Part shown: positions 1-11,700 of the stretch, in pieces
How the letters are laid out: each line of letters begins with the position of its first letter
Numbering within the stretch: the first letter of the stretch is position 1
Source: Monarcha castaneiventris obscurior
Lineage: Eukaryota > Chordata > Aves > Passeriformes > Monarchidae
Length of the DNA: 64,000 nt
NCBI GenBank assembly: GCA_026261815.1
Contig: JAMPIT010000059.1
Coordinates: 22,120,001 to 22,184,000 of the forward strand
Reading direction: 5' to 3'
Made by a program: the position numbers and the translations under genes
The notes under the pieces: generated by a model
Database searches by the model: none
Told to the model about the DNA's origin: nothing
Seen by the model: the letters and a program-made list of their open reading frames with translations, nothing else

Positions 1-3000
1 AATAACTGGGAATGTGAAAACAAAGCTATATGGTTGTGGAAAGGAGTAAGGTCATGAATGGTAGAAGACTGGCAAAGAATTTGGAGGAGAATGCAGCTTT
101 ACACAACATATTGTGATACACTAGACTGAAAAGATGAACACCATTTGGGTATGCCACAGATGAGAAGTAGGCAATTTACATTACTTAGCTGGATTAGAGT
201 GACTTGACTTTATGGATCAAAACAAAGAGAAAATCCCAGCTTGAGTGAAGCTATGCAGTTAAATCAGTGCCATGCAAAGATGCATTCTAAGTTTCCATGA
301 ACTGTCAAGAAAAGGGATTAAATACAACTTCAGAGCAGTGCCTGATGAAGGATTTTTACATGCAATTGCTTTCCATGCTCTTCAACATATGGTTATTGAG
401 GATCATATTGCTTTGTTCCCTTCCTGTAACACAGATTTATGATTATGTTTGTTTTCCTTTCTCTTCTAGAGCAGAATTTTTAATGCAAAAAGTAATGAAA
501 AAAGGATCTTGCCATTAGAGTGTTACATGCTCCAAGCAGCAACTCCCTCGTCTCCTGCAAGCATCCCAGGACAGCTTGTACTTATCTCAATCACCAGTGT
601 GCATATGCAGCTCAAACCAAGGCTGTGAGGAACTTGGCAACATTTACCTTGACAGAATTGCCACTCCCAGAATTTTGTTGCTTTCCGACCTGCATTACAA
701 CACAAAAGAAGCAGCCAGAAATGCCTAGTTTTGGCACGTACGGGTCACAAAGATGTGAAAATTACAAGTTTGTATGGTTAAGGTGGAAACCAGAGCCTGA
801 CTGAGACATAGATCCTGTAAAATCATTTTGGAGAAACGGGGATTTTCATTCGTAGGCCAAGTTTCAGGTTAGGATTGGACACCAGACTGATGTTTGTATT
901 CAGTCCCATGACTGCAGCTCCTTTCCAGCATAAGGAGAGACAAAAACACCCAGTACTACCACATTTAAGTAACCTTAGCAGAATTTGGGCCTTTAGTGTT
1001 TATAGCTTACAAAATAAAGCTAGAAACTGAAAAGGCTTTTTTTATTGTTATTCTTTTCTTTCCCACCACATTTCATTTTCTGATTTCACAGAGTATTCTG
1101 AGTTGGAAGAGACTCAGGACAAAGATAAGTATAGGATTTCAGTTACATGCTCCTTGCACTTGTAAACTTTCAGTGCTGTTGCATGACCTTCAAAACTCCA
1201 ACAAACCAAAGAAATTAAATAAGGAAAAAAGAATATAAAATTGCAGTCAGCATTTTACAGAACCACTCCTATCGCAGGTCACTAAATGCTCTTAAAACTT
1301 TCCAAGAAAGCCGAGATGCTGGGAAAACATTAAAAAAGAACAAACCTGGCCCCCAAATGAAAACAACAGTACTTGATTAAGATTAATCAATACAGATATC
1401 TCAATGTTTGTCATCTACATGCAAAAGAACAGGGAATTATAAACAGGGCTAGGAAGGGAATATGATAAGATGAAAAGAAGCATAGGACCAAGGAGCTCCT
1501 ATCCTAAACTGTCCCTCTATGAAAAGAGAGAAAGTGCTTTAAGGCAGAAGTGTGTATATGTGAATTCTTGCTACATCTGCTGCCGTGTGCTGCAGTGTAC
1601 AGACACTTGGGGACCTGCCATCAAAAATAAAATGAGCAGTTTGCCAACAACATACCAAACATTAGTGGTCCTTCACATAGCTACAGGTTTTGCTCACAAT
1701 AGCACTGCCAAATGACAGCAGGGTTTTGCTCAAACACTCGCTTCACTTTCGCATTGCAGAACAACTGCCTGCCAAGCTATTGCAAATGAATCTGATAAAT
1801 TTCTGATAAATACGTCTGTTATAGGCATACAGAAAACCCACAGGCTTTCAGTCATTTGTGTGTCACTACAGGGCCTTTAATCACACAATCACTTGTTAAA
1901 ACAGTTACTGTGTGAAAAGTAGAAAGAAAATTATATGGTTTCTTGCAACATAATACTAACCAACTCAAAACCAGAGTAAAGTTCCACAGTACAATTCAAA
2001 CTGTGTTAAAAAGGAAATTTCAAATCTAGCAGCTCATCAACTTCATTGGCTTGCTTTGGTTATCATTTTACAAGCCATGAACTCTTAGATTAAGTATGAT
2101 CTGTGTGTTTCCATGCGGTCGAGCTGTACAGGATCACTTAAAGTACTACAAATTGGAAAAGTAAAAATGCCTGGAGGTACTGCTAGCTTAAGAGGAACAA
2201 AATACCACCCCTTACCTATCCATTACTATACCACAGTTCATGTGAAAGCAGATAAACTTTTCCATTAATACACACAAAGCAGAAAAACAGATGCATTCTT
2301 TAGTCAGCTAAACCCCACTATAACCTTGTTAAATTGCTGATTAAGAACATGATATGGTCAGGAGAGGGGGCAGAAGATCAGCATCCATGTGCAGTCCATT
2401 CAATCATGAAATGTAAATGGTCTTCTGAAAACCACTAACAAAGGAAACTCAAGGCCAGTTCAGCCTACAGACAAGGTTCATTAGTCCACTTCCAAACTAA
2501 AGAACTTGGCAGGAAAAAATATCAGCATCTTGCCCTTGTCATTTCTAAGACAGCTGGAAGTAAAATCTTTGCCATCAAGCAGTGTAAAATGATCCAAACA
2601 AGTATTCTTTCCAACTGCTGCTCAGACTAGTCAGTTGTAAAAACCAAATCAAAACAAATAAAATCAACAACAAAATCCCTCCCAAGAAACTCAGCTCTAG
2701 GAGGTATTCTTTCAGAATTGCTAGGAAGTGTAGAAAGTCTTTGCTTGTGTTATAACAACCTTTTTCTCTTACCCAAACAAGACTGCAACTGCATGTCACA
2801 TCTGAGTTTCAGCAGGTGAGATAACCTCTTATGAGTCACCAAACTTTGCTATCCTTGAAATAAAATTTAACTGTGGCTGGAGAAGTAAAGGATCAAAAAC
2901 TGAAAGTTAAAAGAAAAAAAAACCAACTTTGAAAACTTGGAAACAAACAGCAGTAAAAGAAGTGACTGATATTTGACTGTTGCTTAACTGCTCTTTGACT

Positions 3001-3329
3001 AGGTTGGGTTTTTTGGACTGTGAGAGGACCATTCTCTCCTCTCTCTGTGCATCTCTTCCAGACATCTGGATCTCTCACGACAATGACAATGCTTGTCTGT
3101 GCTGGAGTTGTATTCACCTGTGCCTGTGACCACCCTATCGAGTCTCAGTCACTTCCCGTGCTTTTTTCCAAAACAGCAGCCACTTATGTAGCACTGCTGA
3201 GGGACCTCTGCTCTGTGCATCACTTTTCCCACCACCCACTTCAGGAGAACATACACGTGCTGCATGACTGGCCTCATGTTCCCATTGCCTAGTCCATGCC
3301 AAAGGTGTTTCTGGATCAGATTAAAAATT
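1..3329. other. Unique non-coding sequence, no gene found
   Basis: Only short, unrelated reading frames occur here (the longest is about 94 codons), and none resembles a known protein family. There is no interspersed repeat I can name. A short A-run lies near 2,910. The stretch is consistent with avian intergenic or intronic DNA. An exon shorter than about 100 bp could be missed by eye. Confidence 0.6.
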
Positions 3330-3660
3330 AACATTGGAAACCTTGATCCCTCCTGGCCACCCCCCACTTTGTATATGGGGCATAATGTTCTGTGGTATGG
3401 AATAGCTCTCCAGCTAGTTTAGGTCGGCTGTCCTGGCCATGCTCTCTCACACCTTTTTGTACACCTACTCACAGGCAGAGCCTGAGACACTAGAGAAGTC
3501 CTTGACTTACTCTAAGTGCTGCACAGCAACAACTAAAACATCAGTGATTTAAGTGATAACACTGATAGGATCGGTTCTCAACATTTTTCTCATTCTAAAT
3601 CCAAAACACAACACTGTACCAGCTACTAAGAAAAAATGAACTCTAGCTGAAACCAGGACA
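3330..3660 (-). mobile_element. Degraded solo LTR fragment, avian endogenous retrovirus
   Basis: Read on the - strand, the element begins TGTCCTGGTTTCAGC at 3,660. It then follows the order of a widespread bird LTR whose 5' end reads roughly TGTGCTGGTTTTGGCTGG: the block rich in TAGTAGCTGGTACAGTG, then the GTTTTGGATTTAG block, then the GATAACA/CTGATGTTTT block, and a TATA-like CCATATACAAAG at about 3,367-3,378. That gives about 330 bp of the U3 part. The 3' part (R/U5) cannot be traced to the left of about 3,330, so the copy is truncated or has drifted. Base differences and small gaps are frequent, suggesting an old insertion. No retroviral coding sequence is adjacent. Family membership rests on remembered consensus order, not on a database match; the left boundary is approximate. 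Confidence 0.72.
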
Positions 3661-4316
3661 ATGTCAAATTAAGCCACCTAAATTCACATTCCTGTTTCAA
3701 ACAGGAATTCAGCACTGCTGAAGGGTTGCCCAGTCTCCCCAGACAGTAAGAGAGCTGGACAGGGGGAGGCTGTCCTGTAGTCTCCTCCAGTCCATAGGGA
3801 AACTGCCAAGAATTCTAACCACAAGCTGACTCTGCCTCTCCTGAACAGTCAGCAGGGCCAATGGCATGGACCAGTTACCCTTAAGCTAAGGGGGAAAATG
3901 ACACCAGAATTTATCTGCATCTCCAGCAGTCCAGCAAAGCAACAGCTGACATATGAAGACATCAGACAGCTTGGCATCCTGCTTTTGAAGGGAAGTTAAT
4001 CAATACCTCATGACTTCTGTTTCCAGAAAACAGCACCAACAGGTATATCCATCAGCACTTGGCTTATCACAAACCAAGAGGGACAGACTAGGACTCTCTG
4101 GCAGTCTGGGCATAAGCCAGCCACAGCCCCCTTCATTTGCCTCTACAGTGCTTGTTGCTTGCCAGCTGGGCTGGAGATTATATCTCAGCAAGATGAGAAG
4201 CCATCCTGGTTCCTACTTTTCCTTTTGATACACATTTTATTTCAGAAGACCTTCTCTTTTCTTACTTCACTATCCCAAGGATAGATTTGTGAATCTCTAC
4301 CTCAAATTCCTTATGC

Positions 4317-4338
4317 AAAAAAAAAAAAAAAAAAAAAA
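4317..4338 (+). repeat. Poly-A homopolymer, 22 bp
   Basis: This is an uninterrupted run of 22 A. No LINE 3' end or processed transcript is recognisable immediately upstream, so it is most simply a homopolymer microsatellite. It is likely to be length-polymorphic. Confidence 0.95.
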
Positions 4339-7300
4339 TTCCTTTTGGGTTTTCAGACTGCTTCCTAGAAGGGGTCCAACTCTTCTGTTTACAAGTTTAC
4401 AGTGTTTGAATATAAATGTCAGCATAAACTTTCTCCCTGTCTTGGCTACTTTGTCTCCTTCTGGAGCCTGCCATCAACTACCTAAAAAGACTCCCAGATT
4501 TATTGCATGTGCCAAGAATATTCAGGTAATGCATCATGTAAAGATGAGAGAGTCCAAGCCCACTTCTCCAAAACCTAGGAAGAAAAGCTTACCTATGTGA
4601 ATATGGGGGAGAAAGAGAAAATTGAAGTCTGGGGAATTGGAACACCGGAAAAATTGTTCTGAAAAGTTTCACAATTTAAAAAGCTAAAATTTTTAGTGCA
4701 GCAGGCATGTCAACCAATGCAACTCTATTTCAAGGCATAGCACTGATCAGCTGCAGCTCCTATACAACACAGTGCTGCCAAAAGTCATTTTGCATTTATT
4801 GTTTCAATTTCCAAAGACCTTCTCCCTCTGCAATGGAAGGAACTATTTGTGACACTGAAACAAAGTGTGTTGGCAAAACTTTTTTACATGCAACAGGCCA
4901 AGTTATTGATGCTCTCAATAAAGTTCTTCTTTGAATACTTCTTTGATGAGGTATTATCACCACCATCACTGTGTATAATGAAGCATATCCATTTGGCAGG
5001 TTTTCCTCTGGAAATTCAAATGTCTTCGTTATTATGCCGTTATAAAATTGACTCTATTACATCTATTATGCCCATTTCTGGGCCTTGTGGATATAATACT
5101 CATTTACCCACCATCAAAATGAATATTTTCTATTTTTACTGTTAGACAAACGAACAAGGGAAAACAACCAACAAGTTTCTAGCTTACTTGGCAATTGAAG
5201 ACCACTTGCACTCCATATTCAGTATGTTTGATAACATTTACGACAAAAAAAAAAGTCACCCTTATTTCCTAAACCTATTAAGGCAATATTTTCTATCTGC
5301 TAATTAAATATTCCTAATTCTTCTCACTGTAGAAGTGGTAAAGTCCAGTTTCACTAAGAAATAACTGATGACTGCAGACTGCCTATAAAGTTGTTATTAC
5401 TACCCATGAAATAATATTTTTCTTATGCTTTCAATGTAGTACATCTCCAGGAACAAGACACCTCTTACCAATCTAGTGCAAATCATTCAATAAAGTTTAG
5501 TTTGTTCCAGAAGACAGACTGTTAACAGCTGTTAAATACAGGCTCTGCTGAAGATTGTATTACCTGTTGGGCAGTTGATTAAAGCCACAAATGATCTCAT
5601 CTAGAAAGGGAAGTGTCTACATTCAAATAATACAAGTGATTGCACAAGAAACTACAGAATAATTATTTTCATCATTTATGCCATATGTTAAATATGTGTG
5701 CGCATATACCTATCAATACGTATGTTAACAGTAATATAGATTTACATTTTGCTAATACAAGCCCTGGCTCAACACCAGACCATGCTACTGACAGCAGAAT
5801 TAGGCACAGTAAGAGTCCAAACTGGCAATGGTAGGAGGTCAGATGTAGGAAGGCAGTTTCTTCATATGCTTCCTCCAAATGTAGATCAATAGCGAAGCTG
5901 CAATCCCACCGCCTGGAGGTGATCCTAGAAGTCACCACATCCCAAATGACATGTCTCCACACACAGCACTGCTCAAACCTGCTACAGAACCCCTCTGAAC
6001 AGAGATGGGGTAAGGGAGGATATGCTAAGTCTGATATGAAGTGGGGGGGAAAAAAAAAAGTGTCTGGACACTCTTTCTGAGTTGGGCTGACCCAATAAAA
6101 TTAGATTTGACATTTGAGGTATTTTGTTCCATCGATACCTTTCAAGAGTAGATTTTCCAAGAAAAGGCTTCATAACTTAATTTACTTAAGCAGAACCTGC
6201 CTCCCAGAAAGGACTAATTTGTACTATTTATTTGGCAAGCCATTAAGTATTTTCTAACTGATGTATTCTGCTCCTAACAAATGTCTAAAGGGCTCTCAGT
6301 CTGCCAGAGGAACGTACACACATAAAGGCATGGTTGCTCCTCCCCTAGGATTTAATGGTTCTAAAAACTGAACTGTAACACAACCTGAAAAAAACAAAAC
6401 AGTTTCCAGTGCTGGATTACTCATATCATCAGCTTCCAGTCAGAAATCTACCCCACCTGATTTTGCAGTTGTAGCATTAAGTATCTTCTTCAACCATCAG
6501 CAAAGCAAGATGAAGCAAAAATGCAAACTGTAGAAGCCATTTCCAGCAGATAAACTCCTTGCTAGGTCTCTCCTGCCTGCTGCTAAGTCAGCCTTCTATC
6601 TAGAGGAAAGACCTTTGTGATTTTGTTCCTGCTTTAGTATTATGCTGGAAACAATGGCCCTTTTGTTCTATGGCAAGAACACAGGAGCCGAAGCTCCGTG
6701 CACAATTGTGTGATCATCGCACGGCCCTGCATCCCAACCTTTCTGAAACACGGCAGGCACAAAGCTATCCAGCTGACTAATGAGAGGATCCAAGGGAAAC
6801 AATGAACAAAACTGTCACTTCCAACAATGCAGAAGGCCACTTCAGTATTCCCACAACCTCTTGCCAATTTTTCTTTCCTTGTGCGATTTCCTACATCAAA
6901 TAACTACTGTCAGTTTTGACTGCTTAAATGATTAATTATTCTGACCATAAATATTCTTAAGAGAAATGAGAACAGTGACCTAGACCTGGAACATCTATTT
7001 GCCATAATAATCATAACCTTATGTCCCTGAACATGAAGAAGGGTCTGAGGCACTGAGCAGTTTATTCCCTAGGCTCCAAAACACAGGCGCTACCCTGCTT
7101 GGCATCTCTGAGGTAGGTCCAACATACAAAAGCCCAGCTCCAGATCATGTAGTCCCCGTGGAAGACAGCTGTGTAACAAAACTAAGCTACAAGCCAGGGC
7201 AGAAGCATCATTCCAGAAATGGAGACACTTTTCTGGAGGTGTGTTTGCCTGGTTACAATACAACCAGAGCCTTCTGGGTGCACAGCAGTAGTGGCTGTGC

Positions 7301-8059
7301 AGATTTTCAATTGGTTTTCAGCTGTGCCTCCTGTGTGCAGCATAAAAGGATTTCAGTTCGCTGCCTCACCCTGCCACACCAGCAGATACAATGGTTATGT
7401 GCTATGCTTGTGCTTTCAGTGGGTCCGAGACACCCAAGCAAGTAGGAAATGTTCATTGTGTTCATTCATAAGAGCAAATTGTTCCACTTGGAAAACAGAA
7501 AAGGGAGAACCAGATGATGTCCACCCTTAGACAGCTTTCCACTGGTCTCTGCAATTCTGCAACAAATTGAGCAAATGCAGGAGCAGGGCTGCAAAGTGCT
7601 GCTAGGAGCCCTACTCTTTAACTTTGCAAAAGTAACCTACATGCCACGCTTAGTGGTGAAACTCTTCCCCACAATTACAGCTCGTGGCCAAAAAGTGCAT
7701 CAGTTACTTAGAGAGAATTCCATGATTTAGTCATGGTCTGTTTTGTACATGGATACCAATCGTGCTAAACCCTGCATATTCCATTCAGCAAAGCCATACA
7801 GATTAAATGGCCAATGAGAAACCCCAATATACTGTGAAAAGAAGTGGCTTGCTTCAACTCACACTGCCCTGACTTGATGGCTCAGGGCCTTGGGATCCAA
7901 AGTAGTCTCTGATTCACATGCTGGGAAAGGGAATATCGATCCTAAAATGAGTACAGCTCTCTTCCAACCTCAGTCTCACTGTCCTTTGAATGCCATGCTA
8001 TATTCATTGCATGTGGGGGGCTAAGGGTTTTGGGTGTGTCTCTTCTCTCATTCCTGGGG

Positions 8060-8119
8060 AAAAAAAAACCAAAAAACCAACCAACAAACAAACAAAGAAA
8101 AAAAAATACAAAAAACCCC
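8060..8119 (+). repeat. A-rich low-complexity tract
   Basis: About 60 bp of almost pure A and C, made of A-runs separated by CC or single C, G and T bases. It resembles the other A-rich tracts of this window at 10,441, 29,013, 33,482 and 57,084. No target duplication or retroposon body can be defined around it. Confidence 0.85.
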
Positions 8120-8519
8120 AGCTAATATTCTTGTATTTTCTTCACAACTCATTTCTTTCCATTGCAGTACTCCTCCCATACAAGACAGGCAGAATTTTTT
8201 GGGGTAAAAAAATATTCCATATTCAGGAGGAGTTCCTTAATTTTCTTCAGATTATAATAAAATGATAGAAGGTGTTCTGCTATGCATTTGCTTGACTAAA
8301 AATAGACACTGATCCACCTGGCAAAATTAACAAACAACAAACAGAAAACCCCTGCAAATATTGTTTAAGAAAAGTCAATATAATGTATTCGAAGTTATTC
8401 TAGAATACTACATAATATATTTTAATCTGTTGGAATAATAGATATTATGATAATATAGTGATATAGCATATAGCAGGATGAGAAGGAAATTGTAAAATAC
8501 TTTGGTTTTAAAATTTAAC

Positions 8520-8725
8520 ATCCAGTTATTCTCCAGAGCCCCATCCAGCCTGATCTTTAGTGTTTCCAGGGATGGGGCATCCTCCACCTCTTTGGGCAAC
8601 CTATTACAGTGTTTCACCCCCCTCACAGTAAACTACTTCCTTCTAACAAGTCTAAATCTTTAGTTCAAAACCATTACCCCTTGTCCTAACCCAACAGGCC
8701 CTTCTAAAAAGCCTGTTCCCATCAG
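8520..8725 (-). mobile_element. CR1 LINE, 3'-region fragment
   Basis: Read on the + strand the sequence is the complement of the CR1 3' region: AGCCCCATCCAGCC, then TTCCAGGGATGGGGCATCC, then TGGGCAACC, then CCCCTCACAGTAAA, then CATTACCCCTTGTCCTA. The element is therefore on the - strand. CR1 is the dominant avian non-LTR retrotransposon and is usually 5'-truncated, as here (about 200 bp). The final 60 or so bases that normally carry the ATTCTATG tail are not recognisable to the left of 8,520; they are lost or drifted. An overlapping - strand frame encodes only the degenerate C-terminal CR1 peptide and is not a gene. Confidence 0.93.
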
Positions 8726-11700
8726 AGAGAAGAAGATGTACATGTGCATGTAGAGATGTATGTGACAGGAAGCAGCAGGCAGCCACATGAACTGAATCTT
8801 GAGTCCAAGGGTGTCAGTTTTCAGAGTCCTTCACACACCACACAGGTATCAGGCACCTTTGCTTTATGTCAGCATTTTAACAAAGTCTAAACTCAACATG
8901 TAACTGTTGAAGGTGACAGTGGAAGCTGCCGTGTCCTGTGTACAAGGATTATTAAGTCAGTTTAACTGCTGCCTGATAAGGAAAAAAGTTAGATTCCCAT
9001 GTAAGTCAAATGTCAACCTGTCAAAAAAACCTAGAAAGGCTTCCCAATTTCACCAAAACTTCATGTTCCACACTCACATGCAAGAATGTCAGTAAGGTTT
9101 ACTAAAACCCAAAAGCTGTAGGGCTAGAGAAGGAACAGAGGAAAAACATGGAGTATACTAAATGATCTTTTACTTCAGGGTCTTCCCCCAATCTGACTGC
9201 CCCTGGGTTACAAACAGTAGTCATTTTATTAGGCTATGACTGCTAGAGATGTGCTGCAAAGTATTTGTAGTGCTTGTGATGTTAGCTTGTGCTGATAACA
9301 CGGGATGCACAGTCATCCTCCAAACAGCATAAAGCAGTTCTGACAATTCATGATGTACGTTTAATTGTACTATCAAATTGCAAGGGTTTCTCTCTGGCTC
9401 ATCAGCCTAAAATTTAGTGGTTTGACTGTTCTGCTTTGGATTCCTGAGCACACCAGCTGTAGCACTCACCACTGCAGCCTAATAGACAAAGCAATAGAAG
9501 GGAGTTGGCAGGCAAAAACAAAAATGTGATTTTATGGGCTCACATATACCCACAAAAACAGTGGTGGAACACAAGCCCAATCAATATAGGACCATAGGGA
9601 CCCCTGTTTATGTAACGTGAAGCCAGAACACATTAAAATCTTAAGTTCTTTCCAGTGTTAGAGGTTTGCAGCATGCTTTGTACAGACTTTGGAACAGTAT
9701 CTCATCTACTTTGCCAGCAAAAACATTACAGATGGAACTGTCAGATCTTCTTGTTTAGTGGTGCCTGCCTTTCTAACATGTGACTTTTTAAAATAACAAC
9801 TGTCACTCACCAGATAAGCTCAATGTGTTTTCCAGCACCTGCAAAAATGCTTCGAGGACAAAGAATAGATTTCAACAACTGACAAAGTGCCCTTCAAAAA
9901 GCCATTCTAGGCTGTTTTCATGCTTTTCGCTTCTATAATTCTTTTCTTTTGTGATTTTTAGGGTCTGCCACTGCAAGGATCCGTTGTAGATTTGCCGCCT
10001 ACTTGCACATTTTTTGCTATTCATTTTTTCACAGGTAAGCAAACAGTGGGCACGTAGGTAAGATCATCCCCAAGATAAATTTTGTGTGTGTGGTGTAAAA
10101 ATGGCTACAGCAAGCTTAAGACTCCTGTCCTACAAGTCTCATTCATAATTTATTTCCTCATACCAATCAGGATTCCGAGAAGGCTTAAGGGTACTTTCAG
10201 TCATGTCAGTGGGAGTAGAGGAAAGCCAGCACAAGGTGTATTTGGAAGGCAGCCTTTGCACAACATGAATTTTCAGTGAGATCAAATCCCAAAACCAGAT
10301 GCTGAAAATGAGTTCAGAGTTCAAACCCAAGTCTAGCTCCTGCTCCTTTTCTCACTTGTCCTTAGGAGTGACGACTAAAAAAATCATTACTATAGGGTAT
10401 TGCATAAAGCAGTCTTTTTGTTTAAGTACAATGTTATTACAAAAAAAAAAAAACCCAAAGAAGCAACAAAACCCAAACCCCAAAGAAAGTAATTTCATAA
10501 AAAAGGCCACTTTATTATCTCATCATAAAGAAACTGTGAAAGAATGCTGCAGTCCTACAAGCAGAGAAAGAGTTAATAAATACAGGACAACCAAGCTTTT
10601 GGGGGCCTCCCAAAATTGGCTGGGAAGTTGCAGAAAATCGCCGCTACCAAATAAAATCAGCCAACAATTAATTTTAGACCATAAACTTTCCATTACAAAA
10701 ACATCAGTAACAAACGCTATAAAAAATCCCTCTCAAGAAAACTTAGTAGAGGTCTACTTAATCAGAATACCAGGAAGGAAAAAAGCAAACTTGGAAGACT
10801 GACACTGGCACAACCCTTGCTGATAAAAAGGAAGAAGAAGGAAGCAGGCAGCTCATGTGATATGGCTTAAGCCATGCATATGCAAAGACTTAAAGATCTA
10901 CAAGCAGAAAAGTTAGTATGAAGAAGATACATCACACAAGCAAAATAGCATTTACAGAAAGGTTAGGTCATGACAAGTATTCTGGGGTTTTTGTGATTTA
11001 GTTGGTTGTTTCTGTGGAATGCATGTTTTTGCTAATTTTGGCTGGTTGAACTACAAGAAACTATTTCACAGTTCCTGCTTCACTACAGAAGCAGAATCAA
11101 GATGGGAAACTATATTTTTCTTGTAAACTTAGAAGCATTTAAATAGTGCCATTAATAAAGCTAAGTATTACAGGGTAATTCCTTTAAAAAGCTGTTCTAA
11201 TGCCAAGCTACATTGACTGTCCATACTAAATTTAGGGAGGCATATTAAAAAGATGATGTTACTTGCTCAAGCATTTCAGTCTCTCCATGTTCAGTCTAGA
11301 CTTTGATGCATTAGGAAAAAAATTACCATTTGCCAAAAACCCCAATGGCATTCTCTATAGCCATTATTAGAAGGAACTAAAACAAATTTAGTACCATCCA
11401 CTTCTCTCAAAACAAGGTAGCATTTAGCAACACAGACCTGAAGTTTACTCAACAAATGTTGAGTAATTTTAGTTTTAATACATCTATTCTAACTCTAGTA
11501 TTGAAAGAAAAGTGTATCAACATGTTTCTGTAACAGAGATAATGATTTAATAGGAAGCAACTGCTGACAGGGTTCATTAGATGCTTACATCTAATTAACT
11601 ACACACACTAGTCAACACTTCACTCAAGCGCTCAGTATTAATCTGAGTTGCTGGCTAATAAGGTCCTATATGCATATATATCCACATTTATATAAACATG

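Larger units (their letters stand above)
3661..8519. other. Unique non-coding sequence with two A-rich tracts
   Basis: No gene or named transposon is recognisable. It holds a pure A22 run at 4,317-4,338 and a C-punctuated A-rich tract at about 8,060-8,119. Reading frames are short (at most about 103 codons) and often overlap on both strands, as chance frames do. Parts around 6,640-6,870 and 7,040-7,530 are somewhat richer in G+C than their surroundings but show no recognisable domain. Confidence 0.55.

Noticed and set aside
10299..10802. 167-codon frame.
   Set aside because: It passes through an A-rich tract that supplies lysine and asparagine codons without stops; no recognisable protein and no supporting splice or promoter context.
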